Shown: positions 37,354 to 46,808 of the stretch, piece after piece | Layout of the letters: each line of letters opens with the position of its first letter | Numbering within the stretch: position 1 is the stretch's first letter | The notes under the pieces: generated by a model | What the model saw: the letters and a program-made list of their open reading frames with translations, nothing else | Databases searched by the model: none | Told to the model about the DNA's origin: nothing | Source of the DNA: Alcanivorax sp. DG881 | Lineage (GTDB): Bacteria; Pseudomonadota; Gammaproteobacteria; Pseudomonadales; Alcanivoracaceae | Length of the DNA stretch: 64,000 nt | Assembly: GCF_000155615.1 (NCBI RefSeq) | Contig: NZ_DS989915.1 | Location: forward strand, 3,698,847 to 3,762,846 | Direction of reading: 5' to 3' | Translations under genes and position numbers: made by a program

Positions 37354-38778
37354 TTACCCCGGAAGGAACAGGGATTTGGTTTCCAGGAACTCTTCAAAGC
37401 CGAAGCGGCCCCATTCCCGGCCAATCCCGGATTGTTTGTAGCCCCCAAAGGCGGCCTGTACATCCGGGCCGGCCCCATTGATATGGACGTTGCCGGTACG
37501 CAGGCGTGCGGCCACCTGGCGGGCCTGGGCATCATCCCCGAAGACATAGCCGGACAGGCCATATTCGGAGTCGTTGGCAATTGCGACGGCATTGTCCACG
37601 GTGTCGTAGGGGATCATCACCAGCACCGGACCGAAAATTTCTTCCCGGGCGATGGTCATCTGATTGTTCACCTCACTGAATACCGTGGGGCGGGCGAAGT
37701 AACCCTTGGTGATACCGTCGGGCTTGCCGGGGCCGCCGGCAACCAGTTTGGCGCCTTCTTTCTGGCCTTTCTCAATCATGGCCTGCACGCGCTGGTATTG
37801 GCGGCCATTGGCGATGGGACCCATTACGGTGGCGTTATCTGCGGGGTCGCCGACCACGACCTGGTCGCAGACCTGTGTTGCAATGCGTTCGGCCTCGGCC
37901 AGTTGATCCGCCGGCACCAGCATCCGTGACGGGGCATTACAGCTCTGTCCGGTGTTGGTCATCATGGAGCGCACTCCGTGGGTAACAGCTTGCTCCAGAT
38001 CGCAGCCTGGCAACAGGATATTGGCGGACTTGCCGCCCAGCTCCAGCGACACGCGTTTAATGGTGCTGGCCGCTTCCCGGCTCACCGATTCCCCGGCGCG
38101 GGTGGAGCCGGTGAGAGACACCACATCAATGCGTGGATCGCTGGACAGCAAGGGCCCGACGGCTGCGCCATCGCCATACACCATATTGAAGACCCCGGCG
38201 GGTACGCCGGCTTCGTCGATAATCCGGGTCAGCAGGTTGGCGGACAGGGGGGCAAATTCACTGGGCTTGAGCACCATGGTGCAACCGGCGGCCATGGCCG
38301 GGGCGACTTTGCACATGACCTGGTTCATGGGCCAGTTCCAGGGCGTGATCAGGGCACAGACACCGGCCGCCTCACGGCGGATCAGTGATTGGCCCGCGGT
38401 TTCTTCAAACGGGAACTCCCGGGCGATGCCCAGAGCGGTTTTCAAATGGGCAAGGCCCATGGGGGCCTGCACCTTGCTGGCCAGGGAGATGGGGGCTCCC
38501 ATCTCCTGGCTGATGGCCTCGGCCATTTCCGGCAGGTGGGCCTGATAGGCTTCGAGCATTTTTTCCATATAGCCCAGTCGCTCTTCCAGTGACAGAGCGG
38601 ACCAGGTGGGGAAGGCCTGGTGGGCGGCGTCGATTGCCGCATCAATATCGGCAGCCTGTGCCAGCGGCAAGGTGGCAATCTGTTCTTCATTGGCGGGGTT
38701 GATAACGGCGTGGGTGGTGGCTCCCGGCGCGGGAGAAACCCAGCTGCCGTTGATGTAGAACTGCTGCAGCGTATCCAT
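37354..38778 (-). CDS. aldehyde dehydrogenase family protein
   Basis: A 474-residue NAD(P)-dependent aldehyde dehydrogenase. Features: the NAD-binding ITPWNWPMNQVMCKVAPAM, LTGSTRAGESV, the general base in LELGGKSANILL, the nucleophile in NTGQSCNAPSR (about residue 283) and EEIFGPVLVMIPY. It may oxidise long-chain or branched aldehydes; the substrate is not visible. It is divergent from an IclR-type regulator with a 318-nt gap, which suggests control by that regulator. AAAGGACG precedes ATG 38778. Confidence 0.93.
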   Translation of the reverse strand: MDTLQQFYINGSWVSPAPGATTHAVINPANEEQIATLPLAQAADIDAAIDAAHQAFPTWSALSLEERLGYMEKMLEAYQAHLPEMAEAISQEMGAPISLASKVQAPMGLAHLKTALGIAREFPFEETAGQSLIRREAAGVCALITPWNWPMNQVMCKVAPAMAAGCTMVLKPSEFAPLSANLLTRIIDEAGVPAGVFNMVYGDGAAVGPLLSSDPRIDVVSLTGSTRAGESVSREAASTIKRVSLELGGKSANILLPGCDLEQAVTHGVRSMMTNTGQSCNAPSRMLVPADQLAEAERIATQVCDQVVVGDPADNATVMGPIANGRQYQRVQAMIEKGQKEGAKLVAGGPGKPDGITKGYFARPTVFSEVNNQMTIAREEIFGPVLVMIPYDTVDNAVAIANDSEYGLSGYVFGDDAQARQVAARLRTGNVHINGAGPDVQAAFGGYKQSGIGREWGRFGFEEFLETKSLFLPG

Positions 38779-39096
38779 GGAATCGTCCTTTTATCGGTCT
38801 TCCATTGTGTGTGGTGGGTCAACATTACAATAATGGAACGTAATTTTAAAATATTGACCGCCATGGCTGAAGCGTGACATGGTAAATGTTCCTGCCGTGC
38901 CCGCGACCCCATTGTGCTTGAGAGAGGGACGTCGGGCCATGGCCGGTTTGAGCCGCGGGCAAGCGGTGTCTTAGGCAGGCGAAACGCTTTTTGTTATATT
39001 TGCGAGCCTAATACATAACTATAAATGGAATCGATGTCCGGTTAGCCGGAACAACCGGTTTCAGCCAACCCGAAGCCTGATACAGGAACGAGAAGA
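38779..39096. promoter_or_regulatory. divergent promoter region of aldehyde dehydrogenase and IclR genes
   Basis: No gene. The right half contains overlapping CCGG palindromes (CCGGTTAGCCGG, CCGGAACAACCGG at 39037-39058) that could be a regulator site. An A/T-rich stretch near 38823-38857 fits the dehydrogenase promoter. Confidence 0.45.
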
Positions 39097-39897
39097 ATGC
39101 GTAGAGCTGTTGCCGATCTCGGCGCCAATGATAAAGACCGTAATTTCGTCACGGCCCTGGCAAGGGGGCTGGATATTCTTCGTTGCTTTGGGCCTTCGGA
39201 TGAATACCTTGGCAATGCGGAGCTGGCCAAGCGGACCAGCATTCCCCGCCCCACCGTATCGCGGATGACCGCGACCCTGACACAGCTGGGCTACCTGCGT
39301 TATGTGCCGCAGCTGGAAAAATACCGGCTGGGGCCGGGCGTACTGGACCTGGGCTACCGCTATCTGGCCAGTGAGGGGGTGCGGGATCTGGCGCGGCCTT
39401 ACATGCAGGAGCTGGCAGATTCCACCGATTGCATGGTCGCCATTGGCGCGCCGGATGGCGCTCAGGTGACGTATATCCAGGTTTGCCAGGGCAATGGCCC
39501 ACTGGTGTTGCGGCTGGATATCGGTTCGCGGGTGCCCATGGCCACCTCGGCATTGGGCCGGGCGTTCCTGGCGGCCACGCCGGAAGTCGAGCGGGAAATG
39601 TACTACGAGCAGATTCGCCAGCAGGACCCGGCGGCCTGGCCGGCGCTGGAGCGCAGCCTGCAGAGTGCCTATGACGAATATGAACAATACGGCTTCTGTA
39701 CCTCTGACGGAGAATGGAACCGCGACGTGAGCGGCGTGGCGGTGCCGTTGATTCTGGATGGTGGCGCTCAGGTGGTGCCGTTCAACTGCGGGGGGTCATC
39801 ACTGCGCTTGAGCCGCAGAACGCTGCTGGAGAATCTGGGGCCACGGCTGAAAGACGTGGTTGGGCAGGTCGCGCAGATGGTACAGGGCCGCGCCTGA
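39097..39897 (+). CDS. IclR family transcriptional regulator
   Basis: A 266-residue regulator. The N-terminal winged helix-turn-helix (LARGLDILRCFGPSDEYLGNAELAKRTSIPRPTVSRMTATL) is typical of IclR. The C-terminal effector domain contains MATSALGRAFLA and the usual CTSDGEWNRDVSGVAVPL. PcaR-like members respond to aromatic or dicarboxylic acids. It probably controls the divergent aldehyde dehydrogenase gene, by inference. A MITE sits 38 nt after its stop. Confidence 0.92.
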   Translation: MRRAVADLGANDKDRNFVTALARGLDILRCFGPSDEYLGNAELAKRTSIPRPTVSRMTATLTQLGYLRYVPQLEKYRLGPGVLDLGYRYLASEGVRDLARPYMQELADSTDCMVAIGAPDGAQVTYIQVCQGNGPLVLRLDIGSRVPMATSALGRAFLAATPEVEREMYYEQIRQQDPAAWPALERSLQSAYDEYEQYGFCTSDGEWNRDVSGVAVPLILDGGAQVVPFNCGGSSLRLSRRTLLENLGPRLKDVVGQVAQMVQGRA

Positions 39898-39935
39898 ACC
39901 GCTGAGCAGTGGTACCGGGCCACAGGTAAAACTAA

Positions 39936-40239
39936 GGAACCTCTGAATAACTCCTTGCGTACTCAGTCTTTCAGGCTGGTTCGCAATCTATACCCCATTC
40001 GGGGCACAGAGGGCGCGCTTTTGAAGGTGTCCCCTAACTGGGATCGAGATATGTCCATCCATCAAAAAAGCGCAACAACGAGTGCGGGCCAGCCTGAAAG
40101 ACCCGAAGGGCGCGGCCTGGAGCGCCCATCTGCTGCGCCTTGTCTCTCGGAAAGGGAGCCACCCTGATCATCGAGACAAGACACAACAGCTGCACGCTTC
40201 AGGTCACGCTGAGCATGCAAGGAGTTATTCAGAGGTTCC
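39936..40239. mobile_element. 304-bp MITE with 23-bp perfect inverted ends and CTAA target repeats
   Basis: GGAACCTCTGAATAACTCCTTGC at the left end (39936-39958) is perfectly inverted at the right end (40217-40239). CTAA occurs directly on both sides (39932-39935 and 40240-40243) as a 4-bp target duplication. A second, internal inverted pair (GTCTTTCAGGCTGG, 39966-39979, and its complement at 40089-40102) lies inside. No transposase frame is present. The 4-bp YTAR-type target fits IS5-group mobilisation. The element ends 20 nt before the next start codon. Confidence 0.87.
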
Positions 40240-40259
40240 CTAACAATGAGTGCGAGAGT

Positions 40260-40691
40260 ATGAGTGCAGTTCCGCCCTCCAAAGGGTTTTCCCTGGCTGA
40301 TGCCAATACCCGTTTTGATATGGGTTTTCCCTCCCTGGTGGGGTTTCATTTCCTGGAATGGGAAGAGGGCAGGGCCGTGCTGGGGTTGCAGATCGAAACC
40401 CGGCATTTGAATCTGGGCGGCGTCATTCATGGTGGGGTGCTGGCGACCCTGATGGATGTGGCCGGGGCCTGTGCCGGGACCTGGAGCCCGGACCCTGCGC
40501 ACATTCGTAAGGCCGTTACCCTGTCCATGACCACCACGTTTACCGGGCAGGCCAGTGAAGGCTTGGTCCGCGCGGTGGGTATCCGCCGTGCCGGAGGCAC
40601 CCGGATCTATAACAGCACCATGGAAGTGTTCGATGAAAAGGACACGCTGCTGGCGCTGGGTGAGGCAACCTTCCGTTTACGCAGCGAGTAA
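40260..40691 (+). CDS. PaaI-like hot-dog thioesterase
   Basis: A 143-residue single hot-dog protein with the PaaI motif LNLGGVIHGGVLATLMDVAG (about residues 49-68), which includes the HGG substrate loop and an acidic residue. It would hydrolyse acyl- or aryl-CoA. ATG 40260 is preferred because the longer open frame upstream runs through the MITE. The MITE lies only 20 nt upstream, so the native promoter and perhaps the ribosome site have been displaced. The present site (GCGAGAG) is weak. No operon partner is evident. Confidence 0.85.
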   Translation: MSAVPPSKGFSLADANTRFDMGFPSLVGFHFLEWEEGRAVLGLQIETRHLNLGGVIHGGVLATLMDVAGACAGTWSPDPAHIRKAVTLSMTTTFTGQASEGLVRAVGIRRAGGTRIYNSTMEVFDEKDTLLALGEATFRLRSE

Positions 40692-40751
40692 TGTCCTTCC
40701 GCGTTATCTCTTGCCGTTTGCAGCCTTGAGAGGCCTCTGCCCCTTTTGTTT

Positions 40752-40791
40752 TGTAGGTCGGATTAGCCGCGTAGCGGCGTAATCCGACATT
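40752..40791. repeat. palindromic TGTAGGTCGGATTA...TAATCCGACA repeat
   Basis: A compact hairpin in which GTCGGATTA-GCCGC and GCGGC-GTAATCCGAC pair. It has the same sequence family as the copies at 3798-3914. It lies between convergent genes. Confidence 0.75.
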
Positions 40792-40813
40792 TGTCTGTAT
40801 TTTTCAAAACACA

Positions 40814-42238
40814 CTAACGGCTGGCCACGTGGGTGGGCTGCTGTGCCTCCCAGCCGCCGCCGAGTGCGCGATACAGTTCTGTTTCATTGGTCAGCTGCTG
40901 CAGCTTCAGCGTTACCAGTTGCTGGCGGGCGGAGAGCAGCGTGCGCTGGGCGTCCAGCACGGCCAGGTAATCATCCGCGCCTTGTTCGTAGCGTTGCTGT
41001 GACAACGTCAGCGATTGCTCGGTGGCGGTGACCAATGCCTGTTGGGCCTGTTGCTGGCGGGCCAGGGTGTCGCGGGCCTGCAGGGCGTTGGCCACTTCCT
41101 GGAAGGCGGTTTGAATGGCTTTCTCGTAGGTGGCCACAGCCTGGTCCTGGCGCACTTCGGCCAGCTCCAGATTGGCCTTGTTACGGCCACCAGAGAAAAT
41201 CGGCAGGGAAATACTGGGGCTGAACGACCAGGCTTTGGAGCCGCTGTCGAACAGGCCAGACAATTCGCTGCTCATGCTGCCATAGGCGCCGGTGAGCTGA
41301 ATGCTGGGGAAGAAGGCGGCACGGGCGGCACCGATGCTGGCATTGGCGGCGCGCAGTTGGTGTTCGGCCTGCTGCACGTCCGGTCGCTGGGTCAGGAGGC
41401 TGGACGATAGCCCTTCCGGTACCGGCGCCACCAGGGAGAGGGTGTCGCTGTTCAGGTTTACCGATTCCAGTGCGGGCAGGGGCCCGCCAACCAATACGGC
41501 CAGGGCGTTGTAATCCTGGCTGACCTGGCGCTCAAAGCTGGCCTGGTTGGCGCGGGCGCCTTGCAGGGCAATCTGTGCCTGTCGTACATCCAGTTCTGTG
41601 CCCAGCCCGCTTTCGAAGCGCCGCTGGATCAGTGCCAGCGAATTCTCTTGCGCGGCGACCGTTTCACGGCTGATCGCCAGATTCTGACGGTCGCTGACCA
41701 GGGTCAGGTAGCTTTGCGCCACCTGGGCCACCAGTGCCAGCTGGGTGCTGCGCTGGGCCTCTTCGCTGGCCAGGTAAGTTTCCAGAGACGCATCCTTGAG
41801 GCTGCGTACGCGTCCGAACAAGTCCAGTTCCCAGGCGGTGACGCCAACCTGAACACCGTATTGATCAGAAAGGGTGGAGCTGCCGGTGGATGACAGGTCG
41901 CCGGGCAGGCGCTGGCGAGTGCCGCTGCCATCCACGGACAGGTTCGGGTACAGGTCGGCGCGCTGGATCTGGTACTGGGCGCGCAGGGCGGCCACATCCA
42001 GAACGGCCAGGCGCAAATCCCGGTTGTTATCCAGTGCGCTCTGGATGAGTTGTTGTAACTCGGCGCTTTGGTACAGCGTGGACCAGCCCGGCAGTGTCAA
42101 TTCGGCGGTGCCGTCAGCGGTGGTTTCGCCCAGCTGGGCGGGTACCGGTGAGGCTGGTTGTTCGTAGCTGGGGGCCAGGGTGCAGCCACCCAGCATCAGC
42201 CCGCCCAGAAGGGCGAGCGTCAGAGGGTTACGGGTCAT
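40814..42238 (-). CDS. RND efflux outer-membrane lipoprotein (OprM/TtgC-like)
   Basis: A 474-residue TolC-type channel subunit. The lipobox LGGC is at about residues 16-19, followed by CTLAPSYEQP as in OprM-like proteins. Two repeats of long alpha-helical hairpins give the trimeric channel: SQSYLTLVSDRQNLAISRE and VANALQARDTLARQQQ regions, with YPNLSVDGSG and FFPSIQLTGAYG strands. It is the last gene of the three-gene efflux operon, 20 nt after the pump gene, and completes the tripartite system. Confidence 0.93.
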   Translation of the reverse strand: MTRNPLTLALLGGLMLGGCTLAPSYEQPASPVPAQLGETTADGTAELTLPGWSTLYQSAELQQLIQSALDNNRDLRLAVLDVAALRAQYQIQRADLYPNLSVDGSGTRQRLPGDLSSTGSSTLSDQYGVQVGVTAWELDLFGRVRSLKDASLETYLASEEAQRSTQLALVAQVAQSYLTLVSDRQNLAISRETVAAQENSLALIQRRFESGLGTELDVRQAQIALQGARANQASFERQVSQDYNALAVLVGGPLPALESVNLNSDTLSLVAPVPEGLSSSLLTQRPDVQQAEHQLRAANASIGAARAAFFPSIQLTGAYGSMSSELSGLFDSGSKAWSFSPSISLPIFSGGRNKANLELAEVRQDQAVATYEKAIQTAFQEVANALQARDTLARQQQAQQALVTATEQSLTLSQQRYEQGADDYLAVLDAQRTLLSARQQLVTLKLQQLTNETELYRALGGGWEAQQPTHVASR

Positions 42239-42258
42239 CAGGGTTACTCCGCTTGGAC

Positions 42259-45200
42259 TTACTCTTTGCCTTTCTTCTTGCCGTCGAGGGGCACGCCGGA
42301 CAATTTGCGCACCGCCACGTAGAACAACGGAATGAAGAAGATGGCGAGGACGGTGGCGGTGAGCATGCCGCCGAATACCCCGGTGCCGATGGCGTTTCGG
42401 GCGCCGGCGCCGGCGCCGGTACTGATCATCAGCGGGGTTACACCGAGCATGAAGGCCAGTGAGGTCATCAAAATCGGGCGTAGCCGCATGCGTACCGCTT
42501 CCAGTGTGGCCTTGAGCAAGTGCTCGCCTTTCTGCTCCAGCTCCAGCGCGAATTCCGCAATCAGAATGGCGTTTTTTGCCGAGAGCCCGATGGTGGTCAA
42601 CAGCCCCACCTGGAAGAAGACGTCGTTGTTCAGGTCACGGAAGGTGGCAGCCAGTACCGCACCCAGGATACCCAGTGGCACCACCAGCATGACCGCGAAC
42701 GGGATGGACCAGCTTTCGTACAGGGCGGCCAGACAGAGGAATACCACCAGCAGGGAGATGATGTACAAGGCCGGGGCCTGGTCACCGGACTGACGCTCCT
42801 GGTAAGACATGCCGGTCCATTCGAAACCGAAGCCGGCGGGCAGCTTGGCAGACAGTTCTTCCATGGCATCCATGGCGTCACCGGTACTGTAGCCGGGTGC
42901 CGCGTTGCCCTGAATGTTCACCGAGGATACGCCGTTGTAACGCTCCAGCTTGGGCGAGCCATAGGTCCAGTGGCCGGTGGCGAAGGTCGAGAAGGGCACC
43001 ATTTCGCCCTGGTTATTACGCACGAACCAGTCGTTGACGTTTTCGGGCAGCATCCGGTAGGGCGCATCGGCTTGTACATACACCCGTTTCACCCGGCCCC
43101 GGTCCACGAAGTTGTTCACGTAGCTGGAGCCCCAGGCAATCTGCAGGGTGTTGTTGATGTCACTGATGGACAGGCCCAGTGCCTTGGCTTTCTGCTGGTC
43201 AATGTCGATCTGGTATTGCGGGCTGTCTTCCAGGCCGTTGGGGCGCACACCGGCCAGGCGCGGGTCCTGGGCGGCCATGCCGAGCATCTGGTTACGCGCC
43301 TGAATCAAGGCCTCATGGCCCTGGCCGGACTGGTCCAGCAGCTGGAAATCGAAGCCGCTGGCATTGCCCAGCTCGGGAATCGAGGGCGGATTCAGGGCAA
43401 ACATCATGGCTTCACGAATGGTCGAGAAGTAGCCCATGGCGCGGCCAACTACATTGTTGGCGCCGTCCACGGACAGGTCCCGTTCCGACCAGTCTTTCAG
43501 GTTCACGAACGCCATGCCGGCGTTCTGGCCCTGGCCGGTGAAACTGAAGCCGGCCACGGTGAACAGACCATCCACGGCAGAGGACTCTTCGTTGAGATAG
43601 TAGTCCTCCATCTTTTTCAGCACGTCTACGGTCTGTTCCTGAGTGGAACCGGCGGGCAGGGTCACCAGGGTGAACAGGATCCCCTGATCTTCTTCCGGCA
43701 GGAAGCTGGAGGGCAACCGCATAAAGCTGAAGCCAAGCACGCCGACGATGATCACATAGATGAACAGGTAGCGGCCCCGGCGGCCGAGGATTTTTTCCAC
43801 GCTGCCCTGGTAACGGCGAGTGCCACGGTCGAAGGTGCGGTTGAACCAGCCAAAGAAGCCGTGATCGGTCTGGTGTTCGCTGTCCTTGGCCTTGAGCATG
43901 GTGGCACACAATGCCGGGGTCAGGATCATGGCCACCAGCACGGACAGCACCATGGCCGACACGATGGTGATGGAGAACTGGCGGTAAATGGCACCGGTGG
44001 ACCCGGGGAAGAACGCCATGGGAATGAATACCGCCGACAGCACCAGGGCGATGCCCACCAGGGCGCCAGTGATCTGGCCCATGGATTTGCGGGTGGCCTC
44101 CTTGGGCGGGAGGCCTTCCTCGTGCATCACCCGTTCCACGTTTTCCACCACCACGATGGCGTCATCCACCAGCAGGCCAATGGCCAGCACCATGCCGAAC
44201 ATGGTCAGGGTATTGATGGAGAAGCCGAAGGCAGCCAGCACGGCGAAGGTGCCCAGCAATACCACCGGGACCGCCAGGGTAGGGATCAGGGTGGCGCGGA
44301 AGTTCTGCAGGAACAGGTACATCACCAGGAAGACCAGGATGATGGCCTCGAACAGGGTGTGCACCACTTCCTCGATGGAGATGCTCACGAAGGGCGTGGT
44401 GTCGTAGGGGAACACCATTTCCATCTTGTCGGGGAAGTAGGGTTCCAGCTCTGCCAGACGGGCACGCAGGGCCTCGGCGGTGTCCAGGGCATTGGCGCCG
44501 GTGGCCAGGTTGATGGCCAGGCCGGCGGCGGGCTGGCCGTTATAGCGGCCCTGCACATCGTAGTTCTGGGCCGCCAGTTCCACCCGGGCCACGTCTTTCA
44601 GGAAGACCTGGGAGCCATCCGGGTTCACTTTCAGCAGGATGTTCTTGAACTGGTCCACGTCTTCCAGACGGGTCTGGGCGATGATGGTGGCGTTCAGTTG
44701 CTGGCCTTCCACGGCCGGCGCGCCGCCCAGCTGGCCACTGGCCACCTGATTGTTCTGCACCTGGATGGTCTGGGTGATGTCCTGGGGAGTCAGATCAAAC
44801 TTGTTCAGTTTGTTCGGGTCCAGCCAGATACGCATGGCGTAGGGGGAGCCGAACAACTGGATCTGGCCCACGCCCGGTACGCGGCTGACCGGGTCCTGGA
44901 CGTTGGAGGCAATATAATCGGCCAGGTCTGCCCGTGACAGGCTGCCATCCTCGGAGGTGAAGGCCGCCACCATGAGGAAGGAGTCAGAGGATTTGGTGAC
45001 CTGCATGCCCTGCTGCTGTACTTCCTGGGGCAGCAGCGGGGTCGCCAGTTGCAGTTTGTTCTGCACCTGTACCTGGGCGATATCCGGGTCGGTGCCGGGG
45101 GCGAAGGTCAGGTTCACCGCGGCGTTACCGAAGGAGTCACTGCTGGAGCTCATGTACAGCAGGTTGTCGATCCCGTTCATTTGCTGCTCGATCACCTGGG

Positions 45201-45384
45201 TGACCGAGTCTTCCACGGTTTTCGCCGAGGCGCCGGGGTAGTTACCGGCAATGGACACCTGTGGTGGCGCAACGGTGGGGTACTGCTCAATGGGCAGGGT
45301 GTAAATGGCCAGGGCACCGGCCATCATCATGATGATGGCGATAACCCAGGCGAAAATTGGACGGTCAATAAAAAATCTGGCCAT
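42259..45384 (-). CDS. RND multidrug efflux pump, HAE1 family (AcrB/MexB/TtgB-like)
   Basis: A 1041-residue inner-membrane proton-driven pump. The start [17 protein letters not shown] is typical of HAE1. The proton-relay pair is in [13 protein letters not shown] (about residue 405), and the transmembrane lysine is in [13 protein letters not shown] (about 935). The large periplasmic loops contain GPSIPELG-type porter segments ([16 protein letters not shown]). Substrates are likely solvents, detergents or antibiotics. It is encoded between the membrane-fusion and outer-membrane genes; a TetR gene is divergent at the head of the operon. Confidence 0.95.
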   Translation of the reverse strand: MARFFIDRPIFAWVIAIIMMMAGALAIYTLPIEQYPTVAPPQVSIAGNYPGASAKTVEDSVTQVIEQQMNGIDNLLYMSSSSDSFGNAAVNLTFAPGTDPDIAQVQVQNKLQLATPLLPQEVQQQGMQVTKSSDSFLMVAAFTSEDGSLSRADLADYIASNVQDPVSRVPGVGQIQLFGSPYAMRIWLDPNKLNKFDLTPQDITQTIQVQNNQVASGQLGGAPAVEGQQLNATIIAQTRLEDVDQFKNILLKVNPDGSQVFLKDVARVELAAQNYDVQGRYNGQPAAGLAINLATGANALDTAEALRARLAELEPYFPDKMEMVFPYDTTPFVSISIEEVVHTLFEAIILVFLVMYLFLQNFRATLIPTLAVPVVLLGTFAVLAAFGFSINTLTMFGMVLAIGLLVDDAIVVVENVERVMHEEGLPPKEATRKSMGQITGALVGIALVLSAVFIPMAFFPGSTGAIYRQFSITIVSAMVLSVLVAMILTPALCATMLKAKDSEHQTDHGFFGWFNRTFDRGTRRYQGSVEKILGRRGRYLFIYVIIVGVLGFSFMRLPSSFLPEEDQGILFTLVTLPAGSTQEQTVDVLKKMEDYYLNEESSAVDGLFTVAGFSFTGQGQNAGMAFVNLKDWSERDLSVDGANNVVGRAMGYFSTIREAMMFALNPPSIPELGNASGFDFQLLDQSGQGHEALIQARNQMLGMAAQDPRLAGVRPNGLEDSPQYQIDIDQQKAKALGLSISDINNTLQIAWGSSYVNNFVDRGRVKRVYVQADAPYRMLPENVNDWFVRNNQGEMVPFSTFATGHWTYGSPKLERYNGVSSVNIQGNAAPGYSTGDAMDAMEELSAKLPAGFGFEWTGMSYQERQSGDQAPALYIISLLVVFLCLAALYESWSIPFAVMLVVPLGILGAVLAATFRDLNNDVFFQVGLLTTIGLSAKNAILIAEFALELEQKGEHLLKATLEAVRMRLRPILMTSLAFMLGVTPLMISTGAGAGARNAIGTGVFGGMLTATVLAIFFIPLFYVAVRKLSGVPLDGKKKGKE

Positions 45385-45411
45385 GGGAATCCCGTTTCTC
45401 GTCGTTGCGCG

Positions 45412-46632
45412 TTATTGCGCTGCGCTTTGTGCCTCGCCGGTGTTCTCGGCGGGGGACTGGGGCTGTGCTTGCGGGGCGGCTTCGCCTGTGTTGTCGCCAT
45501 TCTCGGTGTCTACCGGAGTGACCGGAGCGCCGGGCTGAATGCGTTGCAGGCCGTCGATAATCAGCCGGTCGCCGTCTTTCAGGCCATCAGCGATCAGCCA
45601 TTGGCTTTTCACTGCCCGTTCGGTGCTGACCTTCACCTTCTTGGCCTGATCATTGCTGTCGATCAGCATGGCATAGGCCTGGCCTGTGGGATCGCGGGTG
45701 ATGCCTTTCTGGGGCACCAGAATGGCATCTTCGCGCTGGCCTTCCGGCAGGCGACCGCGCACAAACATGCCGGGCAGCAGATCGCTTTCCGGGTTCGGGA
45801 ACAGGGCGCGCAATGTCACTGAACCGGTGCTTTCATCCACGGCAAATTCGGAAAATTGCAAAACGCCGGGTTCCTGGTAATGAGAACCGTCTTCCAGAAT
45901 CAGGGTGATGCGGGCTTCATCCTCGCTGACTTGCTGCAGCTCACCGGCTTGCATGGCCTGACGAAGCTGGCGCAGCTCATTGCTGGACTGGGTCAGGTCC
46001 ACGTAGATCGGATCCAGCTGACGAATGGTGGCCAGCGTGTTGGCCTGATTCGCCGTGACCAGGGCACCTGCGGTGACGCTGGAGCGACCAATGCGGCCAC
46101 TAATGGGCGCTTCGATGGTGGCGTAGTCCAGGTTGATCTGGGCACTTTGCAGGTTGGCGCGAGCGGCTGCCACAGCGGCCTTGTTCTCATCCAGCTGGGC
46201 CTGCGCTTCGTCGTACTCCTGCTGGCTCACTGCTTTGTAATCCAGCAGCTTCTTGAAGCGCTTGGCGCGCAGGTCGTTGGACTTCAACGTTGCCTGGGAG
46301 CGTGCCAGCTCGGCCTTGGCTGTGGCCACGGCGGCCTGATAGGTGCGCGAGTCGATCTTGTACAGCGGTTGGCCGGCTTCCACTTCCTGGCCTTCCTCGA
46401 ACAAGCGCTTCTCGATGACGCCGCTGACCTGGGGCCGCACTTCGGCAATCTGATGCGCAGTGGTACGCCCGGGTAACTCCCGATTCAGGGTGATGGTTTC
46501 GGCTTTTACCGTGACGAAACCGGCTTTGGGGGCTTGCTGTTGTTGTTGACCGGGCTGGCCGGCATCGCCGCAGCCGCTAAGCTGCAGGACGAGTGCGCCT
46601 GCCATCAGGGGGAGAATGAAACCGCTGCGCAT
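45412..46632 (-). CDS. RND efflux periplasmic adaptor (AcrA/MexA/TtgA-like)
   Basis: A 406-residue membrane-fusion lipoprotein. The lipobox LSGC is at about residues 18-21. The lipoyl motif VRPQVSGVIEKRLFEEGQEVEAG, the hairpin helices and the returning ATIEAPISGRIGRSSVTAG segment are all present. It bridges the RND pump and outer-membrane channel. It is the first operon gene, 27 nt before the pump gene. ATG 46632 has a TGAGGTGA site; the 13-residue extension to 46671 lacks one. A C-terminal low-complexity tail (Ala, Gln, Glu) is unusually long. Confidence 0.93.
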   Translation of the reverse strand: MRSGFILPLMAGALVLQLSGCGDAGQPGQQQQQAPKAGFVTVKAETITLNRELPGRTTAHQIAEVRPQVSGVIEKRLFEEGQEVEAGQPLYKIDSRTYQAAVATAKAELARSQATLKSNDLRAKRFKKLLDYKAVSQQEYDEAQAQLDENKAAVAAARANLQSAQINLDYATIEAPISGRIGRSSVTAGALVTANQANTLATIRQLDPIYVDLTQSSNELRQLRQAMQAGELQQVSEDEARITLILEDGSHYQEPGVLQFSEFAVDESTGSVTLRALFPNPESDLLPGMFVRGRLPEGQREDAILVPQKGITRDPTGQAYAMLIDSNDQAKKVKVSTERAVKSQWLIADGLKDGDRLIIDGLQRIQPGAPVTPVDTENGDNTGEAAPQAQPQSPAENTGEAQSAAQ

Positions 46633-46731
46633 AATCACCTCAGTGCTTGGAAACACGCTAAAGCACGCCACAGACCGGTCCCGTGCAGACGGACCAGTGA
46701 CGCTTGCATGAAAATTGAATCAGGTTCAGTA

Positions 46732-46755
46732 TATACATTCGACAATGTATGTATA
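46732..46755. promoter_or_regulatory. AcrR/TtgR-like operator between efflux operon and tetR
   Basis: TATACATTCGACAATGTATGTATA, with core TACATT-N4-AATGTA, resembles the E. coli AcrR operator (TACATACATTTGTGAATGTATGTA). A TATACT -10 candidate for the efflux operon overlaps it on the minus strand. Repression of both divergent genes is likely. Confidence 0.8.
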
Positions 46756-46808
46756 GGCCTGTAGGCCAACTTGCACAAAAAAACCTTAATTCCATTTGGG
46801 AGCCTCCT

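Noticed and set aside
40140-40259. Upstream extension of the thioesterase frame
   Set aside because: The extension is made of MITE sequence; the family similarity begins after ATG 40260.
42520-44937. 805-codon open frame on the plus strand
   Set aside because: It lies entirely antisense to the RND pump gene, is rich in His and Gly as expected from reversed GC-biased codons, and has no domain or ribosome site.
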